Below the pieces are notes generated by a model that made no database searches, had not been told where the DNA came from, and saw only the letters and a program-made list of their open reading frames with translations. A DNA stretch of 35,938 bases from JAQIBY01 sp046546095 (GTDB lineage: Bacteria > Bacteroidota > Bacteroidia > Bacteroidales > ML635J-15). The DNA lies in the NCBI GenBank assembly GCA_046546095.1, contig JBKGYK010000028.1, positions 1 to 35,938 on the forward strand, read 5' to 3'. This document shows, piece by piece, positions 34,099-35,938 of this stretch (position 1 is the first letter of the stretch; each line of letters opens with the position of its first letter). A program made the translations under genes and the position numbers.

Positions 34099-35778
34099 AT
34101 GAGCATTCTTTTTAATGTAAATAATAAACAACTCGAGGGAAAAAAGGGCGAAAGTATTCTCGTCGCTCTGAAAAGACATGGTATCAAAGTGCCAACCCTC
34201 TGTCACCTGAATGAATTTACACCCACAGGTTCATGCAGACTTTGTGTGGTCGAAATTTCCGGTCGTGATGAACTGGTGCCCTCCTGTTCACAGCCCGTTG
34301 AAGAGGGTATGGAGGTTTTTACCCATTCCCCGCGGGTGATCAATGCGCGCAAAATCATTGTGGAACTCTTACTTGCCAATCATCCCGACGATTGTCTTTA
34401 TTGTGAAAACAATCAGCATTGTGAATTACAGAACCTTGCTGTGGAGCTCAATATTATGGACAGGCGATTTTTCGGAACCAAAAAATCACAGTACAAAGAC
34501 AAATCCAGTCCGGCCATTGTGATGGACAATGCAAAGTGTATTCTCTGCGGCAGATGTATACGCGTTTGCGATGAGCGTGTGCAGGCATCATCCATAGATT
34601 TTTCAGGCAGAGGCATCAATACAAGGATTGATACTGCCCTGGGAAAAGGGTTGAATTATTCCACCTGCATTTCATGTGGACAATGCATACTTGTTTGCCC
34701 CAGTGGTGCACTTACAGAGAAATCTGCTATCACACCGGTGATGGATGCCATCAACAATAAGAACATTACAATATATGCTCAGCTTGCACCGGCCATTGGT
34801 TATACTCTTGCAGAAGCTGCCGGATTTAAGCCCGGAACAGACATCACTCCCCTTGTGATTTCAGGATTGAAACAGGCAGGGTTTGATTTTGTCTTTGATT
34901 CCGCCTTTGCAGGTGATATTTTTGTTATGGAAACTGCCAGGCACATCAGCGAAACTTCTAGGTCTCTGGTCATCATTAGTTCATGTCCCTCTATTGTGAA
35001 TTACCTGGAGCAATTTATACCTGAAGCCTTGTCTTTTATCAATCCCGTGAAGACCCCGCAGCAAATTCTGGGCAAACTTATCAAAACAGATTATGCCAAA
35101 AAAGAAGAATTGAGACAGGAAGATACATTTACTGTTTCAGTAACACCCTGCACGGCTGGAAAAGCAGAGGCTACAAGAACAGATAATATGACAAGGGGTA
35201 TCCCGGATGTGGATGCAGTGCTGACAACGCGGGAGTTGTTGCGCCTGCTGAAATTGTCCGGTGTTGATCTGCATAATATTGACGAAGAGCGGTTTGATCA
35301 GCCTTACCATGTTTCCAGTGCTGCTGGAAGTCTTTATCATGTGCCCGGAGGACTGAGCGAGGCGGTTTTCAGACATATGCATTTCCTGAAAACAGGCAAA
35401 GAGCCGATACGTCATAAAATTCCCGACCTTCGGGTAATGAAGCAGGAAAAATCAGCCAGCTTCAAAATAGGATCAAAAACATATAAAACAAAAGTTATCA
35501 GTGGTATACACAATATTGAAAAGCATATCCTTGACGTTGTCAGGGGGAGAGCCAATTGCGATATCCTTGAGTTGTCAAACTGCAGTCTGGGATGCATGGG
35601 CGGGGGCGGACAACCCCTTTCCGAGAGAACTGAAAACCGTACCAAAATGCTGATCAAAAGCCTTTACAAATCAGACGACAATACCCAGGCCAAATCACCA
35701 CAGGCCAATCCTTTTGCCAATGCTTATATGCAACGGGATGATAAGCCGGACCTGAAACATAAATTTAATGTGCTATGA
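34099..35778 (+). CDS. hydA: Divergent [FeFe]-hydrogenase-like catalytic subunit
   Basis: 559 aa with the usual domain order. A [2Fe-2S] domain uses Cys35/46/49/63. A His-ligated [4Fe-4S] uses His95, Cys99/102/108. Two [4Fe-4S] clusters use Cys147/150/153/157 and Cys190/193/196/200. The H-cluster domain follows from about 205. All four H-cluster cysteines are present (Cys296, 351, 495, 499). The surrounding motifs differ: ISSCP instead of TSCCP, TPCTAGKAE instead of MPCTAKKFE, and ELSNCSLGC instead of EVMACxxGC. With a constant offset of four to Clostridium CpI as I recall it, the relay Cys299, Glu279, Glu282 and Ser319 become Ser, Thr, His and Asn, and Lys358 becomes Gly. It overlaps the next gene by four bases. 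Hydrogenase activity is uncertain. Confidence 0.85.
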   Translation: MSILFNVNNKQLEGKKGESILVALKRHGIKVPTLCHLNEFTPTGSCRLCVVEISGRDELVPSCSQPVEEGMEVFTHSPRVINARKIIVELLLANHPDDCLYCENNQHCELQNLAVELNIMDRRFFGTKKSQYKDKSSPAIVMDNAKCILCGRCIRVCDERVQASSIDFSGRGINTRIDTALGKGLNYSTCISCGQCILVCPSGALTEKSAITPVMDAINNKNITIYAQLAPAIGYTLAEAAGFKPGTDITPLVISGLKQAGFDFVFDSAFAGDIFVMETARHISETSRSLVIISSCPSIVNYLEQFIPEALSFINPVKTPQQILGKLIKTDYAKKEELRQEDTFTVSVTPCTAGKAEATRTDNMTRGIPDVDAVLTTRELLRLLKLSGVDLHNIDEERFDQPYHVSSAAGSLYHVPGGLSEAVFRHMHFLKTGKEPIRHKIPDLRVMKQEKSASFKIGSKTYKTKVISGIHNIEKHILDVVRGRANCDILELSNCSLGCMGGGGQPLSERTENRTKMLIKSLYKSDDNTQAKSPQANPFANAYMQRDDKPDLKHKFNVL

Positions 35779-35938
35779 GTGAATTGTTGACAGATAAGCC
35801 TCTGGTATACACCATCAAAGACAGATGTAAAATGTGTTACACCTGCGTCAGGGAATGTCCTGCCAAAGCAATACGTATCATCAATGGTCAGGCAGAAGTG
35901 ATACAGGACAGATGCATAGGCTGCGGAAACTGCATCCG
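35775..35938 (+). CDS. Ferredoxin-domain protein, truncated by window end (HydS-like?)
   Basis: Only the first 54 codons are inside the window. They encode a bacterial 2[4Fe-4S] ferredoxin: CKMCYTCVRECP (Cys18/21/24/28), then CIGCGNCI (Cys47/50/53), with the rest beyond the edge. The ATG overlaps the HydA-like TGA (ATGA, 35775-35778), so it belongs to the operon. A ferredoxin N-terminus directly after hydABC genes is typical of sensory [FeFe]-hydrogenase-like proteins with PAS or signalling tails. A free ferredoxin or another oxidoreductase subunit is equally compatible with what can be seen. Confidence 0.7.
   Translation, partial: MSELLTDKPLVYTIKDRCKMCYTCVRECPAKAIRIINGQAEVIQDRCIGCGNCI

Noticed and set aside
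1..35938. tRNA, rRNA, insertion sequences, prophage or attachment sites
   Set aside because: No cloverleaf-like sequence, transposase, integrase or phage structural gene was recognised; the window reads as ordinary chromosome.

Overview
The window looks like chromosomal DNA of an anaerobic or facultatively anaerobic Bacteroidota bacterium, probably close to Bacteroidales/Marinilabiliales. Four observations point there: promoters with the Bacteroidota -7 element TAnnTTTG, type IX secretion genes (a PorT-like barrel, PorP/SprF, a PorE-like OmpA protein and a giant PKD protein with a type-B C-terminal signal), a TamL-type lipoprotein Omp85, and the rplU-rpmA-serS order. The placement is inferred from gene content; no alignment or 16S rRNA was available. 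No tRNA, rRNA, IS element, prophage or CRISPR array was seen.

Layout. 1-334: degenerate short repeats and a 17-codon signal-peptide-like ORF. 335-6248 (minus): one long gene train, rplU-rpmA-(hairpin)-serS-lipoprotein-TPR protein-EamA transporter-ruvC, tightly packed and partly overlapping. 6277-9408: a TonB-dependent receptor (minus) and a PorT-family barrel (plus), divergent, with a 16-bp palindrome in front of the barrel gene. 9492-16682: a COG2509 FAD protein, a small zinc-ribbon protein, TamL, a SpoU-type RNA methyltransferase and dnaX, the last with a candidate A AAA AAG frameshift site. 16867-20236 (plus): a five-gene NifX / MinD-Fe4S4 / MinD-Fe4S4 / NifX / radical SAM cluster resembling the 'orange protein' (ORP) loci of sulfate reducers. 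20358-23154: glycerol kinase, an SUMF1-fold lipoprotein and a YjbR protein. 23241-31507: the PKD adhesin (minus), divergent from PorP/SprF and a PorE-like protein (plus), then an ECF sigma factor (minus). 31694-35938 (plus): a HydC-HydB-HydA-like [FeFe]-hydrogenase operon that runs off the end into a ferredoxin-domain gene.

Most notable region. The hydrogenase operon keeps every predicted Fe-S and H-cluster cysteine. However, its HydA-like subunit lacks the usual proton-relay residues and several second-sphere residues, and its HydB-like subunit has replaced glycines in the FMN/NADH loop. A perfect Rex-type operator (TTGTTAA-N4-TTAACAA) and two overlapping 16-bp palindromes sit at its promoter. 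This suggests an NADH/NAD+-responsive, H-cluster-containing electron-transfer complex that may not be a conventional hydrogenase.
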